NCBI GenBank assembly: GCA_020049345.1
Contig: JAIFKY010000120.1
Location: 1 to 55,973, forward strand
Direction of reading: 5' to 3'
From: Anaerolinea sp.
Lineage (GTDB): Bacteria; Chloroflexota; Anaerolineae; Anaerolineales; Villigracilaceae
DNA: 55,973 bases
Shown: piece by piece, positions 1-7,856 of the stretch
Numbering within the stretch: position 1 is the first letter of the stretch
How the letters are laid out: every line of letters starts with the position of its first letter
Translations under genes and position numbers: made by a program
Notes under the pieces: model-generated
What the model saw: only the letters and a program-made list of their open reading frames with translations
Database searches by the model: none
What the model was told of the DNA's origin: nothing

Positions 1-21
1 AATTACCATTTACCAATCTCC
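1..21. repeat. 7-nt-period repeat upstream of hypF (aattacc atttacc aatctcc), cut by window edge
   Basis: Three degenerate 7-mers read directly immediately before the hypF ATG. Confidence 0.55.
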
Positions 22-22
22 C

Positions 23-2374
23 ATGTCAGGCGCGCGCATCCACATTACAGGCATCGTGCAAGGGGTCGGTTTCCGACCCTTTGTTTATAACCTTGCCACG
101 CGCCTCGACCTCAAAGGCTGGGTCAAAAATACCTCCGCAGGCGTTGAAATTGAAGTGGATGGAAATCAAGACGCCTTGGATTTATTCGTCCAAAAATTAC
201 GAGACGAAGCCCCAGCACTTTCCCGCATAGACGAATTCTCCGCCTCCAACCAACCCGCCAGCGGATTCAGTTCCTTTGAAATTCTCCACTCTGAAAGTGT
301 GGACGGCGCGTTCCAGCCCATCTCGCCTGACGTATCCATTTGTCCCGACTGTCTGCGCGAAATGCTCGACCCGAATGACAGGCGCTATCGTTACCCATTC
401 ATCAACTGTACCAACTGCGGACCGCGCTTCACCATCATCAAAGATATTCCGTATGACCGCCCGAAAACCACAATGGCTGATTTCCCGATGTGCGCGGATT
501 GTCAACGAGAATACGAAGACCCGACAAATAGAAGATTTCACGCACAGCCTGTTGCGTGTTCCGTGTGTGGTCCACATATTTGGCTGGAAACAGGGAATAC
601 GAACTACCAATTACCAATTACCAATTACGGCGAAGCCATTTCCGAAACCCAACGCCTTCTCGCCGAAGGAAAAATCCTTGCCATCAAAGGTCTTGGCGGA
701 TTTCATTTGGCGTGTGACGCGACCAGTTCAACCGCCGTGACCGAACTCCGCAACCGCAAACTGCGCGTGGATAAACCCTTCGCGCTGATGATGCCAGACA
801 TCGAAACCATCGAAAAACATTGCCATGTCAGCGAAGCAGAACGCGACCTGCTCCAATCCACCGCCCGCCCGATTGTTTTGCTAAAAAAGAAACCAGAGTC
901 AAACATTGTTGAAGAAGTTTCACCCAAACAAGACTGGCTCGGCGTGATGCTCCCCTACACACCGCTTCACTATTTACTATTTACTAATTACTATTCACTA
1001 TTTACTGCTCTCGTCATGACCAGCGGAAATTTATCCGAAGAACCCATTGCAACAGATAACGATGATGCCCGCAAACGGCTCTTCAAACTGGCTGATGCCT
1101 TTCTCATGCACAACCGCGATATTCATATTCGATGTGACGATTCGGTGGTTAGAGTAATGAGTAATGAGGCGCTGAGTAACGAGGAAAACTCGTCACTCGT
1201 TTCTCGTTACTCGATTTATCCCATCCGCCGCTCGCGTGGCTATTCCCCCTTCCCAGTAAAACTTCCCTTTGATGTGCCACAAATTCTTGCAGCTGGCTCG
1301 GAGTTGAAAAACACGTTTTGTATCACGAATAAAAATTACGCCTTCCTCAGCCACCACATTGGCGACATGGAAAATTACGAAACACTGCAATCCTTTGAGC
1401 AGGGCGTGGAGCATTTTGAGAAATTGTTCCGCGTGAAACCAGAAGCCATTGCCCACGATTTACACCCCAACTATTTGGCTACACGCTACGCGCTTGAACG
1501 AGCAGAACGGGAGGACTTACCCACTATTGCCGTTCAACATCACCACGCGCACATCGCCGCTTGCATGGCGGAACATGGATTGGACGGCTCACGCCCCGTG
1601 ATTGGGCTTGCGTTTGACGGCACAGGCTATGGCGATGATGGCGCAATTTGGGGCGGCGAGATTTTGGTCGCGAATTACAAATCGTATCAGCGGGCGTTTC
1701 ATCTGGAATATTTCCCATTGCCCGGTGGAGATGCGGCAATCAAGAAACCTGCCCGAACCGCGCTGGCTTTGTTGTGGAGTCTTGGCTTGGAATGGGATGA
1801 GCGGCTCGACTCGGTGGCGGAATTCTGCGCCCAAGACCAAACGATTTTACGCGCGCAGTTGGAGCGAAAAATCAACACGCCTATGACCTCTTCGATGGGA
1901 CGCTTGTTTGATGCGGCGGCGGCGTTGGCTGGTGTGCGGCAGAAAGTCAATTACGAAGGGCAGGCGGCTATCGAGTTCGAGGCCTTGGCGGATTCGGCTG
2001 AAGCGGGGAAATATTCCTTCGGATTGAATCAGGATAGTCCTGAGCAAGGTCGAAGGATCGAGGTACGAAGCGTTGTCGAGGCGTTAATCAAGGATGTGAT
2101 GGCGGGAGTCTCCATCTCAAAAATCTCCGCCAGATTCCACAACGGGCTGGCTGAGTCGGCGCGGGAAATTTGCCTGAAAATCAAATCTGAAACGGGAATT
2201 AATGAGGTGGCTTTGTCGGGCGGAGTCTGGCAGAATATCACCCTATTAGGACGTACTTCGTCACTATTAAGGAATGAGGGTTTCAAAGTATACATACATC
2301 ACGAAGTGCCGACAAATGACGGCGGATTGTCACTGGGGCAGGCTGTTATTGCCGCAAGTAAATTGAGACCCTAA
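23..2374 (+). CDS. hypF: Carbamoyltransferase HypF (hydrogenase maturation)
   Basis: N-terminal acylphosphatase motif (GIVQGVGFRPFVYNLA), zinc-finger motifs (CPDCLREM, CTNCGPRFT, CADCQREY, CSVCGP), YrdC-like segment (KGLGGFHLACDA, MTSGNLSEEPI), C-terminal HHHAHIAACMAEH and ALSGGVWQN. Confidence 0.97.
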   Translation: MSGARIHITGIVQGVGFRPFVYNLATRLDLKGWVKNTSAGVEIEVDGNQDALDLFVQKLRDEAPALSRIDEFSASNQPASGFSSFEILHSESVDGAFQPISPDVSICPDCLREMLDPNDRRYRYPFINCTNCGPRFTIIKDIPYDRPKTTMADFPMCADCQREYEDPTNRRFHAQPVACSVCGPHIWLETGNTNYQLPITNYGEAISETQRLLAEGKILAIKGLGGFHLACDATSSTAVTELRNRKLRVDKPFALMMPDIETIEKHCHVSEAERDLLQSTARPIVLLKKKPESNIVEEVSPKQDWLGVMLPYTPLHYLLFTNYYSLFTALVMTSGNLSEEPIATDNDDARKRLFKLADAFLMHNRDIHIRCDDSVVRVMSNEALSNEENSSLVSRYSIYPIRRSRGYSPFPVKLPFDVPQILAAGSELKNTFCITNKNYAFLSHHIGDMENYETLQSFEQGVEHFEKLFRVKPEAIAHDLHPNYLATRYALERAEREDLPTIAVQHHHAHIAACMAEHGLDGSRPVIGLAFDGTGYGDDGAIWGGEILVANYKSYQRAFHLEYFPLPGGDAAIKKPARTALALLWSLGLEWDERLDSVAEFCAQDQTILRAQLERKINTPMTSSMGRLFDAAAALAGVRQKVNYEGQAAIEFEALADSAEAGKYSFGLNQDSPEQGRRIEVRSVVEALIKDVMAGVSISKISARFHNGLAESAREICLKIKSETGINEVALSGGVWQNITLLGRTSSLLRNEGFKVYIHHEVPTNDGGLSLGQAVIAASKLRP
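606..628. repeat. Heptanucleotide tandem repeat (ACCAATT)x3+AC inside hypF
   Basis: Perfect 7-bp period read directly; encodes NYQLPITNY. Confidence 0.85.
969..1006. repeat. Heptanucleotide tandem repeat ACTATTT-type, five units, inside hypF
   Basis: ACTATTT ACTATTT ACTAATT ACTATTC ACTATTT ACT read directly; encodes YLLFTNYYSLFT. Confidence 0.85.
1153..1212. repeat. GAGTAAT-type heptamer repeat with a 10-bp inverted repeat, inside hypF
   Basis: GAGTAATGAGTAATGAG... then GAGTAACGAG (1174-1183) perfectly inverted as CTCGTTACTC (1203-1212). Confidence 0.7.
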
Positions 2375-2494
2375 GAGACTGTTTAATAAGCCTGCTTTTT
2401 GACCACAAAGGCACAAAGTCTCAAAGACTCGAAGGGAAAAACTTTGTGGCTTTGTGTCTTGGTAACTTCGTGGTGAAATTATTAAACAGTCTCT
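2374..2494. repeat. Nested inverted-repeat (MITE-like) element between hypF and hypC
   Basis: Perfect 15-bp terminal inverted repeats AGAGACTGTTTAATA / TATTAAACAGTCTCT enclosing an inner imperfect inverted repeat (accacaaaggcacaaag ... ctttgtggctttgtg ... cgtggt). Confidence 0.65.
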
Positions 2495-2537
2495 AAAGAT
2501 CTTCGAAACCTTTAGGGTTTGTAATAAGGAGAATAAA

Positions 2538-2816
2538 ATGTGTTTAGGCGTACCTGGAAAAATTGTTGAAAAATACGAGAAGGGCGGACTTCACATGGCA
2601 AAAGTAGACTTTGGCGGAATCTTCCGCGAAGCCTGTTTGGACTATGTGGAAGAGGCTGAGATTGGCGAATATTGCATCATCCACGTGGGGTTTGCAATCA
2701 GCGTGTTAAGCGAATCCGAAGCGATGGAAACGCTCGAACTGTTGCGGCAGATAGGCAGCATTGAAGAAGAATTGGGCGAAGAACCCGTACAAAGCATCCC
2801 GCGCTATCAGCCATGA
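2538..2816 (+). CDS. hypC: Hydrogenase maturation chaperone HypC/HupF
   Basis: Starts MCLGVPGKI, the HypC signature; short; overlaps hypD. Confidence 0.95.
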   Translation: MCLGVPGKIVEKYEKGGLHMAKVDFGGIFREACLDYVEEAEIGEYCIIHVGFAISVLSESEAMETLELLRQIGSIEEELGEEPVQSIPRYQP

Positions 2817-3895
2817 AATACGTTGACGAGTACCGCAACGCCCCGTTGGTGAAGGGCGTAATTGAAGAAATCCGTCGTACCGTGACGCGCCCGTGGACGT
2901 TGATGGAAATCTGCGGCGGGCAAACTCACGCAATTGTGCGTCACGGCATTGACCAGTTGCTGCCGCCTGAAATTGAATTGGTGCATGGACCTGGCTGTCC
3001 CGTGTGCGTCACTCCGCTGGAGTTGATTGACAAGGCGCTGGCGATTGCCTCGCAACCGAATGTAATTTTCTGCTCGTATGGCGATATGCTGCGCGTGCCT
3101 GGCTCTGGTCGCGATTTATTTTCCGTGAAAGCGCAGGGCGGGGATGTGCGCGTGGTTTATTCTCCGCTGGATGCGGTTGCGCTGGCGCAAAAAAATCCAG
3201 ACAAGCAGGTTGTCTTTTTTGCAATTGGATTTGAAACCACCGCGCCGCCAAATGTGATGAGCGTGATTCACGCGCAACGCCTTGGGCTGACGAATTTCTC
3301 TGCGCTGGTATCGCATGTCCGCGTGCCGCCTGCCATGAAAGCGATTTTAGGTTCGCCGCATAATCGCGTGCAGGGATTTCTGTTGGCAGGGCATGTCAAC
3401 GCGGTGATGGGCTATCACGAATATCCGCCGCTGGTCGAGGAATTCCAAATCCCAATGGTCGTGACAGGTTTTGAACCGCTCGACATTGTGCAGGGAATTT
3501 TGACAACCGTGCAACTGCTCGAAGCGGGCAAAATTGAAATTGCCAACGCCTATCAGCGGGCTGTGACTTTTGATGGTTTGAAACCTGCGCAGGCGGCAAT
3601 CAACAAAGTATTCATGGAATGTGACCGCACCTGGCGCGGCATTGGCATGATCCCTATGAGCGGCTGGTGCCTACGCCCTGAGTTTGACCCGTTCAACGCC
3701 GAGAAACGATTCAACGTTGGCGACATCCACACCCAGGAATCATCGCTGTGTATCGCGGGGCAAATTTTGCAGGGCTTAAAAAAGCCGCACGACTGCCCTG
3801 CCTTTGGAAAAGAATGCACCACCGAAAATCCGCTCGGCGCGACGATGGTTTCATCGGAAGGCGCGTGCGCGGCGTACTACAAATACGGGAGATAG
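2813..3895 (+). CDS. hypD: Hydrogenase formation protein HypD
   Basis: [34 protein letters not shown], Cys-rich C-terminus; ATGA overlap with hypC. Confidence 0.97.
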   Translation: MKYVDEYRNAPLVKGVIEEIRRTVTRPWTLMEICGGQTHAIVRHGIDQLLPPEIELVHGPGCPVCVTPLELIDKALAIASQPNVIFCSYGDMLRVPGSGRDLFSVKAQGGDVRVVYSPLDAVALAQKNPDKQVVFFAIGFETTAPPNVMSVIHAQRLGLTNFSALVSHVRVPPAMKAILGSPHNRVQGFLLAGHVNAVMGYHEYPPLVEEFQIPMVVTGFEPLDIVQGILTTVQLLEAGKIEIANAYQRAVTFDGLKPAQAAINKVFMECDRTWRGIGMIPMSGWCLRPEFDPFNAEKRFNVGDIHTQESSLCIAGQILQGLKKPHDCPAFGKECTTENPLGATMVSSEGACAAYYKYGR

Positions 3896-3965
3896 GTAAT
3901 TGGGAAATAGGGATTAGGTAATTAGGGAACCCCTGATTCCTAATCACCCAATTACCTTATCACCT
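3894..3965. repeat. Heptamer-rich inverted repeat in the hypD-hypE gap
   Basis: ggtaatt gggaaat agggatt aggtaat ... ttcctaa tcaccca attacct tatcacc read directly; the two arms are imperfect inverted copies. Confidence 0.6.
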
Positions 3966-3985
3966 GTTTTCCCCCAAGAGGTTTT

Positions 3986-5092
3986 ATGACTGACGAAACA
4001 ATCAACATCGAAGGCGCGGTCTGCGCTCCGCCGTTGCCGCATGGCGAACAAATTGTAATGGGACACGGCGCGGGCGGACGCATGAGTCACCAGTTGATTC
4101 AAAAGGCGTTCATGTCCGCGTTTGACAACCCTGCCTTGCGCGCGGGCGATGACGCGGCGCAACTTGAATCCAGCCTGCACGCAAAACTTTCCATCAGCAC
4201 CGACGCGCATGTGGTCTTTCCGCTGTTCTTCCCTGGCGGAGATATTGGCAAACTGGCGGTCTGCGGCACGGTCAATGATGTGGCAATGCTCGGCGCGAAG
4301 CCGCTCTACCTGACAGCGGGATTTATTCTTGAAGAAGGTCTGCCGATGGAAACGCTCAAACTGGTGGTTGCTTCGATGAAAGCCGCCGCTGATGAAGCGG
4401 GCGTGCAAATTGTGGCGGGCGACACCAAAGTTGTTCAAAAAGGAAAAGCGGACGGGCTGTACATCACCACCGCAGGTGTGGGTGTGGTGCGCGAGGGAGT
4501 CAACATCGGCGGGGCGCAAGCCAAAGTTGGCGACGTCGTGATCCTGTCTGGCTCAATTGGAGACCACGGCATTGCGGTTTTGGGCGCGCGCGGCGAGTTA
4601 GGATTTGAATCCACGATTCAAAGTGATGTGGCTCCGCTCAACCATTTGATTGACGCCATGCTCGATGCCAGCAACAATGTCCACGTTTTGCGCGACCCCA
4701 CCCGTGGCGGATTGGCAACGACGTTGAATGAAATTGCTGTACAATCCAATGTCGGGATTTCGCTTGAAGAGCAGTCCATTCCCGTTCATGCGGAAGTCAA
4801 CGCGGCGTGTGAGATGCTCGGCTTCGACGCGTTGTACGTTGCCAACGAAGGCAAACTGGTCGCCATCGTCGCCAAAGAAGACGCAGAGAAAGTTTTGTCG
4901 GCAATGAAACAAACGCGCTACGGCGAGGGCGCGGTCATTATCGGCGAAATCACCGCCGAGCCAAAATCGCGCGTGTTGCTCAAGACCGCACTGGGCAGTA
5001 CCCGCATCGTGGATATGCTGGCTGGCGAGATGTTACCGAGAATTTGCTTCGTGGATATGCTGGCTGGCGAGATGTTACCGAGAATTTGCTAA
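3986..5092 (+). CDS. hypE: Carbamoyl dehydratase HypE with duplicated C-terminal PRIC tail
   Basis: GHGAGGRMSHQLI, GDDAA, LRDPTRGGLATTLNEIA; C-terminus RIVDMLAGEMLPRIC-FVDMLAGEMLPRIC. Confidence 0.96.
   Translation: MTDETINIEGAVCAPPLPHGEQIVMGHGAGGRMSHQLIQKAFMSAFDNPALRAGDDAAQLESSLHAKLSISTDAHVVFPLFFPGGDIGKLAVCGTVNDVAMLGAKPLYLTAGFILEEGLPMETLKLVVASMKAAADEAGVQIVAGDTKVVQKGKADGLYITTAGVGVVREGVNIGGAQAKVGDVVILSGSIGDHGIAVLGARGELGFESTIQSDVAPLNHLIDAMLDASNNVHVLRDPTRGGLATTLNEIAVQSNVGISLEEQSIPVHAEVNAACEMLGFDALYVANEGKLVAIVAKEDAEKVLSAMKQTRYGEGAVIIGEITAEPKSRVLLKTALGSTRIVDMLAGEMLPRICFVDMLAGEMLPRIC
5007..5090 (+). repeat. Perfect 42-bp tandem duplication at the hypE 3' end
   Basis: tcgtggatatgctggctggcgagatgttaccgagaatttgct present at 5007-5048 and 5049-5090, identical. 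Confidence 0.95.
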
Positions 5093-5130
5093 CAAAAGAA
5101 TATATCAAAAAATGTTGCATCGTTAAATGA

Positions 5131-5164
5131 AAAAGAGCCTGTCTTTGCGACAGGCTCTTTTTTT
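5131..5164. terminator. Bidirectional rho-independent terminator between hypE and hppA
   Basis: AAAAGAGCCTGTC / GACAGGCTCTTTT perfect 13-bp stem with T-run, between convergent genes. Confidence 0.85.
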
Positions 5165-5176
5165 ACATTTCAAAAT

Positions 5177-7504
5177 TTATGCGAGTTCTTTGACTGGAGC
5201 CTTGGAGCGAGAAATAGCCCAAATGGTAGCGGCAAGCAAACCCAACGCCACGAAAACCACAACAAAGTTGATCGAGCCATTTGTCTGTATCATCGGATAC
5301 TTAACGATGATTGGCGCAGCCAACAGGGAAACCAGATTGGCGACCTTAATCATCGGGTTCAAGGCAGGACCAGCGGTATCCTTCATCGGATCGCCGACTG
5401 TATCACCTACCACGCCCGCCTTATGGCGCTCGGAACCCTTACCGGTGTTCTCTTTCAGGTTGCGCGGTTCGTCTTCAATGGATTTCTTGGCATTATCCCA
5501 TGCGCCACCGGCGTTGGACAAAAATACTGCCAGCAATTGTCCAGAGAGAATGATGCCAACCAGGAAGCCGCCTAGAGCCTCTACTTGAAGCACCAGACCC
5601 ACAATCAACGGCATCAACACGGCAATAGTCGCCAGCGGAATAAGTTCCTTTTGCGCTGAAGCAGTGGAGATACCCACAACACGAGCGTAGTCAGGCGTCT
5701 TGGTGCCTTCCATAATACCCGGAAGTCTAAACTGACGGCGTACTTCTTCAACAATCTGACCAGCCGCGCGGGTAACAGCACGAATGGAAAGCGAGGAGAA
5801 CAGCCAAGGCAGCGCGCCTCCGAGCAAAAGACCCACGAACACACGCGTATCTGAAACGCGGATCGAATCCATCACAGCAATTCCCAATTGGGTCTGCACG
5901 CGTCCAACATCGGTGATGTAGGAAGCGAACAGTGAGACGGCAGCAATAACAGCCGACGCAATCGCAACACCCTTGGTGATGGCTTTGGTCGTATTTCCAA
6001 CCGCATCCAAGTCAGCCATGATCTGGCGGGCTTTCAATGTGGTTTCATCTTCCATGTTTTGCCAGGCCATTTCGCCAATACCATTTGCATTGTCAGAAAT
6101 GGGTCCGTAAGAATCCATGGCAACGTTATTACCGGTGTGGCTGAGCATACCAATACCGATCATGGCGATGGCGTAAAGCACGTACTGCGGACCATCACTG
6201 CTGTACAGCAAGATGCCGATAATGAAACTAATGGCAATCACCAACAGCGCCCAAACACTTGATTCCATACCGACGGAAAGACCGGAAAGAATGGTTGTGG
6301 CGGGTCCAGTTTTCGTGGATGCCACAATTTCCTTGACCGGAGGCTTCTTGGTGGAGGTGAAGTATGAGGTGAGCGGATTGAAAGCCACCGCCAAACCCAC
6401 ACCAACAGCCGTTAAAGCTGCGAGACGCCAATCGTGAGCATAGGATTGAGCCAGGAAGATGGAAACGATGATGGTGAAAATGCTCGAAACTTCGTAAGAG
6501 CGGAACATCGACTCTTCGGCGTCATGAGCACGACCCAAAAATGGCAGGTTGACACTCTCCCAGATCGGCACAGTAAACGTACCAATGATGGAGGAAATAA
6601 CGCCCACCGCGCGAATGATGAGGGGGTACACAATCCATTTCAAATCACCGGTAGCGGCGACCAAAGCAAGACCGAGGATCAAACCAGAAACAATCGTAAC
6701 TTCGTAGGACTCAAAGATATCGGCGGCCATACCAGCGCAGTCGCCCACGTTGTCGCCCACGAGATCGGCGATAACCGCAGCATTGCGAGGATCATCTTCA
6801 GGAATATCTTTTTCGACCTTACCGACGAGGTCGGCGCCCACATCAGCAGCCTTGGTATAAATACCACCACCCACACGCATAAAGAGCGCCAGCAGGGTAC
6901 CGCCAAAGCCAAAGCCAAGCAAAGCATCCGGGGCGGCTTTACCAAAAATGATAAAGATGATAGTACCGCCCAGCAAGCCTAAACCATCGGTAAGCATACC
7001 GGTGTATGTGCCTGCGTAGTAAGCAATGGAAAGGGCTTCATTAAATCCACGGCGGGAGGCAGAAGCAACGCGCACATTGGCTTGCACAGCCATACGCATG
7101 CCCCATTGACCGACGATTAATGAAAAAGACGCACCCATGATAAAAGCAATGGTGCGTCCAACCGCGATGATAAATGTAATGCCTGAATCGCCAAAAGCCT
7201 TAAACTCTTCGCGGGCTTCAAGACTTGGTGGAACAACGTAAACGCTCAAGAACATGACCACCGTCAAAACGCCAATCAACGGCAAAATTGTCTTAAGCTG
7301 CTGGCTAAGATAAGAATCTGCGCCAATACGGATCGCGTTCCAAACTTCCTGCATTTTTTCGGTGCCTTTGTCCTTCTTGAGCACCGTGCTACGCAACCAC
7401 CAGGCATACAGCAGGCTGATAAATGCTGCAACCAAAACCATCACAATGGCAACCTGTTCAAAGTCATTTAGACCATGACGAGTGCCTAACCAAAGAATAT
7501 CCAT
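5177..7504 (-). CDS. hppA: Membrane-bound proton-translocating pyrophosphatase
   Basis: Polytopic membrane protein with DVGADLVGKVEKDIPEDDPRNAAVIADLVGDNVGDCAGMAADIFESYE and GDTVGDPMKDTAGPALNPMIK. Start taken at MDILW (7504) behind GGAGG rather than the ORF-track start at 7600. Confidence 0.95.
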   Translation of the reverse strand: MDILWLGTRHGLNDFEQVAIVMVLVAAFISLLYAWWLRSTVLKKDKGTEKMQEVWNAIRIGADSYLSQQLKTILPLIGVLTVVMFLSVYVVPPSLEAREEFKAFGDSGITFIIAVGRTIAFIMGASFSLIVGQWGMRMAVQANVRVASASRRGFNEALSIAYYAGTYTGMLTDGLGLLGGTIIFIIFGKAAPDALLGFGFGGTLLALFMRVGGGIYTKAADVGADLVGKVEKDIPEDDPRNAAVIADLVGDNVGDCAGMAADIFESYEVTIVSGLILGLALVAATGDLKWIVYPLIIRAVGVISSIIGTFTVPIWESVNLPFLGRAHDAEESMFRSYEVSSIFTIIVSIFLAQSYAHDWRLAALTAVGVGLAVAFNPLTSYFTSTKKPPVKEIVASTKTGPATTILSGLSVGMESSVWALLVIAISFIIGILLYSSDGPQYVLYAIAMIGIGMLSHTGNNVAMDSYGPISDNANGIGEMAWQNMEDETTLKARQIMADLDAVGNTTKAITKGVAIASAVIAAVSLFASYITDVGRVQTQLGIAVMDSIRVSDTRVFVGLLLGGALPWLFSSLSIRAVTRAAGQIVEEVRRQFRLPGIMEGTKTPDYARVVGISTASAQKELIPLATIAVLMPLIVGLVLQVEALGGFLVGIILSGQLLAVFLSNAGGAWDNAKKSIEDEPRNLKENTGKGSERHKAGVVGDTVGDPMKDTAGPALNPMIKVANLVSLLAAPIIVKYPMIQTNGSINFVVVFVALGLLAATIWAISRSKAPVKELA

Positions 7505-7760
7505 ATTACCTCCGAACAAAAATTTGAGATTTTTTACAACGCAACCTGCATGCAAGCAGACTAAAACCATCGGAATATACCGATAATTAAACCTGCGCAA
7601 TAAATAATATGAAGCGTTTTAAAAAAATTGAAACCAAAAGATTTTACAATTGCAAACAGAATGTGTCAAGAAATCAATAATCACACCTTTAATATTACTG
7701 ATATTACTTAGTGAGGCTGGAAGCTAAATCCTTGCCGCTGCGCGAAAAGCAAGAAAATCT

Positions 7761-7835
7761 TTACCACAGAGAACACAGAGCGCACGGAGGTTTTTAAATA
7801 ATTTTCTCAGTGATCTCCGTGTTCTCCGTGGTTAA
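7761..7835. repeat. Intergenic imperfect inverted repeat of the accacagagaacacagag/ctccgtgttctccgtggt type
   Basis: Left arm ttaccacagagaacacagagcgcacggag and right arm ctcagtgatctccgtgttctccgtggtta are imperfect reverse complements. Confidence 0.65.
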
Positions 7836-7856
7836 ATATCTTTCGGCTTGTCCGAG

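Noticed and set aside
2505-2522. aaacctttagggttt hairpin before hypC
   Set aside because: Stem is too short and immediately precedes the RBS; not distinguishable from chance.
3944-4519. 191-aa minus-strand ORF across hypE
   Set aside because: Lies fully antisense to the well-supported hypE and its translation shows no recognisable family; a shadow ORF.
1-5100. Heptamer repeats as a CRISPR array
   Set aside because: Units are 7 bp without unique spacers and partly inside coding sequence; no cas genes seen anywhere in the window.
1-5100. Hydrogenase structural genes
   Set aside because: Only maturation genes hypF, C, D and E are present; hypA, hypB and the structural subunits are not in this window and may lie left of it.
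6434-6982. 182-aa plus-strand ORF inside hppA
   Set aside because: Antisense to conserved pyrophosphatase sequence with no family features.
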